64,000 nt of DNA. It comes from M3007 sp044230315. GTDB lineage: Bacteria > Bacteroidota > Bacteroidia > Chitinophagales > Saprospiraceae. A model generated the notes under the pieces. That model was not told the origin of the DNA. It searched no databases and worked only from the letters and a program-made list of their open reading frames with translations. Below are positions 61,429 through 64,000 of the stretch, piece by piece. Location of the stretch: positions 62,001 through 126,000 of the forward strand of contig JBGARJ010000007.1 of the NCBI GenBank assembly GCA_044230315.1, given 5' to 3'. A program made the translations under genes and the position numbers. Position 1 is the stretch's first letter. Each line of letters opens with the position of its first letter.

Positions 61429-61687
61429 GGTTTCAGAGTGTTTCAGGGTTTCAGAGGGTTTCAGGAGGTTTCAGGGTTTCAGAGGGTTTCAAGGTTTCAG
61501 GTGGTTTCAAGAGGTCGTAGGGATGCAGGCATCTTTGTTTTGAGTTCAACTAATTCTCCTCTTTTGAAACCTTGAAACCTCCTGCAACCCTGCAACCCCC
61601 TGAAACCTTGAAACCTCCTGCAACCCATTGAAACTTTGAAACCCTCTGAAACCCTGCAACCTTTTGAAACCTTGAAACCCTGCAACC
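61429..61687. repeat. GTTTCA/TGAAAC inverted word array 2
   Basis: Nine GTTTCA words between 61429 and 61510 are followed by a 60-base spacer, then nine TGAAAC and five TGCAAC words up to 61687. The steps are 8-12 bases, as in array 1. The array fills the gap between the stop of phhB (61688) and the region upstream of DUF2480. The right half has diverged to TGCAACCC in places, unlike array 1. A hairpin of about 80 bases per arm could form. Confidence 0.88.
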
Positions 61688-61957
61688 TTATTGATATTTC
61701 GCATAAATGGAATCGATGGTTTCGGCGAGCCGGTGGTCGCGGGGAGTGACCATGTTACCGGCGTCGTGGGTAGTGAGTTGAATTTCCACGGTATTCCATA
61801 CGTTGCTCCAGGAGGGGTGGTGGTTTTGTTTTTCGGCGTGGAGGGCCACTTCGGTCATGAAGGCGAAGGCTTCGGCGAAGTCTTTAAAGGTAAAGGTTGC
61901 CTGCAGGCGATTTTTTTCTTCGTGCCACATAGACGATCGGGTGAATCGGTTGAGCAA
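61688..61957 (-). CDS. phhB: 4a-hydroxytetrahydrobiopterin dehydratase (DCoH)
   Basis: 89 residues, slightly short (a start at 61930 is also possible). HAEKQNHHPSWSNVWNTVEIQLTTHDAGNMV holds the pterin-binding His-His-Pro and the second His of the family, and the rest (DHRLAETID) is the standard C terminus. It recycles the carbinolamine made by aromatic amino acid hydroxylases. No hydroxylase gene is in the window. Its stop touches repeat array 2. It is 21 bases after prfA. Confidence 0.9.
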   Translation of the reverse strand: MLNRFTRSSMWHEEKNRLQATFTFKDFAEAFAFMTEVALHAEKQNHHPSWSNVWNTVEIQLTTHDAGNMVTPRDHRLAETIDSIYAKYQ

Positions 61958-61978
61958 ATTGGAAAACAGCCATGTGCG

Positions 61979-63058
61979 TCAGGCGGCTGTTTCGGCCTGG
62001 AGTTTGGCGGCATTGTCGGCGATCGTGAGGGCTTCGATGATGCCGTCCAGATCGCCTTCGATGACGCGGTCGAGGTTGAAGTTCTTGACGTCGCCTTCGA
62101 GGCGGTGGTCGGTCACGCGGTTTTGCGGCCAGTTGTAGGTCCGGATCTTTTCGGAGCGATCGCCCGAGCCCACCAGGCTGCGGCGCTGCGAGGCAAGCGC
62201 CGATTGCTGCTGGCTTTGCTGTTTTTCGCGAATCTCCTGGATCAGGCGGCCCATGGCGATCTCGCGGTTTTTGTGCTGGGAGCGGCTCTCGGTGCTCTCG
62301 GCCACCACACCGGTGGGCAGGTGGGTGAAGCGCACGCCCGACTCGGTCCGGTTGACGTGTTGCCCGCCGGCCCCGCTGGCCCGGAACACATCGGTGCGGA
62401 TATCCTCTTTCCGGATATCCATTTCTTCCGGCTCCATGATGGGCAATACGGCTACAGTGGCTGCGGAGGTGTGCACGCGGCCTTTGGCTTCGGTCTCGGG
62501 GATACGTTGCACGCGGTGCGCGCCCGATTCAAATTTGAGTTTGCTGTACACATTGTCGCCGCTGACTTCGAGCACGATTTTGGCAAATCCGCCCACGGTG
62601 CCGGGGCTTTCGTCGAGCACCTCCACGTCCCAGCCGTGGTCCTGGAAATAGCGCATGTACATCCGGTACAGGTCGCCGGCAAAGAGCGCAGCTTCGTCGC
62701 CGCCGGTGCCCGAGCGGATCTCGAAGATCACATCCTTTTCGTCTTCGGGGTCTTTGGGGGTGAGCAGCGTTTTCAATTCCGCTTCGAGCGCGTCTACCTG
62801 CGGTTCGAGACTGGCGATCTCTTCCCGCGCCATATCGCGCATTTCGGGGTCTTTTTCGTCGGCCAGCACGGCGCGGGCGCTGTTCAGGTTGGCCAGCAGT
62901 TTTTCGTATTTCCCGAAGGTGTCGATGATGGGCTGGAGTTTTTTGTACTCCTTATTTACCTTTTTCGATTTTTCGGTATCGGCGGCTATGCCCGGGTCGG
63001 AGAGTTGTTCCTCCAGGTACAGGTATTTCTCGCGGATGGCTTTGAGTTTGTCGCGCAT
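61979..63058 (-). CDS. prfA: Peptide chain release factor 1
   Basis: 359 residues from ATG 63058 (MRDKLKAIREKYLYLEEQLSDPG); a GTG 21 codons upstream is not used. RSGTGGDEAALFAGDL, HRVQRIPETEAKGRVHTSAATV and RASGAGGQHVNRTESGVR (GGQ, which triggers peptidyl-tRNA hydrolysis) are all present. IRTYNWPQNRVTDHR is the conserved end. It terminates at UAA and UAG. It lies between hflX and phhB on the same strand. Confidence 0.97.
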   Translation of the reverse strand: MRDKLKAIREKYLYLEEQLSDPGIAADTEKSKKVNKEYKKLQPIIDTFGKYEKLLANLNSARAVLADEKDPEMRDMAREEIASLEPQVDALEAELKTLLTPKDPEDEKDVIFEIRSGTGGDEAALFAGDLYRMYMRYFQDHGWDVEVLDESPGTVGGFAKIVLEVSGDNVYSKLKFESGAHRVQRIPETEAKGRVHTSAATVAVLPIMEPEEMDIRKEDIRTDVFRASGAGGQHVNRTESGVRFTHLPTGVVAESTESRSQHKNREIAMGRLIQEIREKQQSQQQSALASQRRSLVGSGDRSEKIRTYNWPQNRVTDHRLEGDVKNFNLDRVIEGDLDGIIEALTIADNAAKLQAETAA

Positions 63059-63127
63059 ATGGGCAAAATTGTCTGGATGGGGAAGCGGCGAACGGGGGGA
63101 CAAAGGTAGCAGAAATCGCACAGTTGC

Positions 63128-64000
63128 TCACCATCCCTTCACCTGGTGCGGGTACCGGACGACGTACGATTCCTTGATCAGGCGGGTCATGCGTTCGCGC
63201 AGGGTTTCGATGCCCTCTTTGGTGCGCGCCGATACGAAGACGTTTTCGCCGTAGTGGTGCAACAGCTGCTGGCGGAGTTCGGTTTCCAGGTCGTGACGGG
63301 TCTTGGCGTCGAGCAGGTCGTCGAAAATCCGCTCGCGGTACAGGTCAACTTTATTGAACACCATGAGGGTGGGTTTGTCGGCTGCGCCGATGTCGAGCAG
63401 GGTCTGCTGCACGGTTTTGATGTGGTCTTCAAACTGGGGGTGCGCCACATCCACCACGTGGAGCAGGATGTCGCTTTCGCGCACTTCATCGAGGGTGCTT
63501 TTGAAACTTTCGACGAGGTGGTGGGGAAGTTTGCGGATAAAACCGACGGTGTCGGACAACAGGAACGGCATTTGGCCGAACACGACTTTCCGCACCGTGG
63601 TGTCGAGCGTGGCGAACAGTTTGTTTTCCGCCAGCACTTCCGACTTGGCCAGCAGGTTCAGCAAGGTGCTTTTGCCCACGTTGGTGTATCCCACCAGGGC
63701 CACCCGGATGAGTTCGCCGCGCGTTTTGCGCTGGGTCTGGGATTGGCGGTCGATGTCGCGCAGTTTTTCTTCCAGGCTTTTGATCCGGTATTGCACGAGC
63801 CGGCGGTCGGTTTCGATCTGGGTTTCCCCCGGGCCCCGCATCCCGATGCCCCCCCGCTGCCGTTCAAGGTGCGTCCACAGGCCGCGGAGCCGGGGCAGGA
63901 GGTATTTCATCTGGGCCAGTTCCACCTGGGTTTTGGCCTGAGCGGTTTGTGCGCGGTGCGCAAAGATGTCGAGGATAAGGGTGGAGCGGTCCACGATCTT
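63128..64000 (-). CDS. hflX: GTPase HflX, 3' part (cut by right edge)
   Basis: The last 291 residues are visible; the frame is open at the edge (KIVDRSTLILDIFAHRA). The HflX domain shows RLRGLWTHLERQRGGIGMRG and GPGETQIETDRRLV. The G domain follows: GYTNVGKST (G1), LDTTVR (G2), DTVGFIRKLP (G3), NKVD (G4), and SARTKEGI (G5). HflX rescues and splits stalled or stressed ribosomes. A 69-base gap separates it from prfA; hflX-prfA-phhB is probably one operon. Confidence 0.96.
   Translation of the reverse strand, partial: KIVDRSTLILDIFAHRAQTAQAKTQVELAQMKYLLPRLRGLWTHLERQRGGIGMRGPGETQIETDRRLVQYRIKSLEEKLRDIDRQSQTQRKTRGELIRVALVGYTNVGKSTLLNLLAKSEVLAENKLFATLDTTVRKVVFGQMPFLLSDTVGFIRKLPHHLVESFKSTLDEVRESDILLHVVDVAHPQFEDHIKTVQQTLLDIGAADKPTLMVFNKVDLYRERIFDDLLDAKTRHDLETELRQQLLHHYGENVFVSARTKEGIETLRERMTRLIKESYVVRYPHQVKGW

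Overview
The window looks like chromosomal DNA of a GC-rich member of the Bacteroidota, most likely in or near the Saprospiria (Saprospiraceae/Lewinella/Haliscomenobacter relatives). The evidence is consistent: three proteins end in type IX secretion (T9SS, Por) C-terminal sorting domains. At least ten genes have a TAnnTTTG -7 box, the signature of the Bacteroidota primary sigma factor, shortly before their start codon. Several lineage-typical families are present (DUF4271 beside hemD, DUF2480, DUF5916, Lnb/DUF4105, SpoIIM with DUF4129). No tRNA, rRNA, CRISPR array, prophage or complete insertion sequence was seen. The organism assignment is inference.

Layout, left part (1-27 kb). The window opens in the 3' end of a radical SAM gene, followed by etfB, etfA and a membrane Fe-S protein that together make an ETF-to-quinone electron route, then a second radical SAM gene. 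Next comes the most interesting locus: a SIR2-like/TIR-like protein overlapping by 4 bases with a membrane-anchored STAND NTPase, which looks like a two-gene conflict (anti-phage or cell-death) module. After it come serA, a seven-bladed WD40 protein, an Lnb-type membrane protein, two tandem LysM glucosaminidases, a DUF5916 outer-membrane protein, paaZ, an ECF sigma factor with a large membrane partner, hemD, DUF4271 and purA.

Middle (26.5-47.5 kb). DinB, a PH-like membrane protein, a periplasmic adaptor plus TolC (no inner-membrane pump beside them), an M14 peptidase, two small lipoproteins, a cysN remnant, a ClC transporter, a CotH/lamin-tail T9SS protein, gpmI, an NTF2-like protein with a basic tail, a short mscL, then spoIIM-DUF4129-hemW and a T9SS protein.

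Right part (47.5-64 kb). A 1,200-residue outer-membrane protein, a small lipoprotein, a probable small RNA, hemB, a glycosidase-like GHL10 protein, lpxD, queG, a T9SS protein, a polytopic His-containing membrane protein, a lytic transglycosylase, DUF2480, then phhB, prfA and hflX (cut by the right edge).

Non-coding structure is unusually rich. There are two arrays built from GTTTCA words that switch to the complementary TGAAAC in their second half, each abutting a stop codon. There is a nested-palindrome element of about 390 bp with 35-bp terminal inverted repeats, a twin hairpin with complementary loops, several strong terminators, and one terminator whose stem overlaps the next gene's promoter. 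Haem/tetrapyrrole genes (hemB, hemD, hemW) and cell-wall genes are scattered, not clustered. Gene starts were moved downstream of the longest reading frame wherever a signal peptide, a promoter box or family length argued for it.
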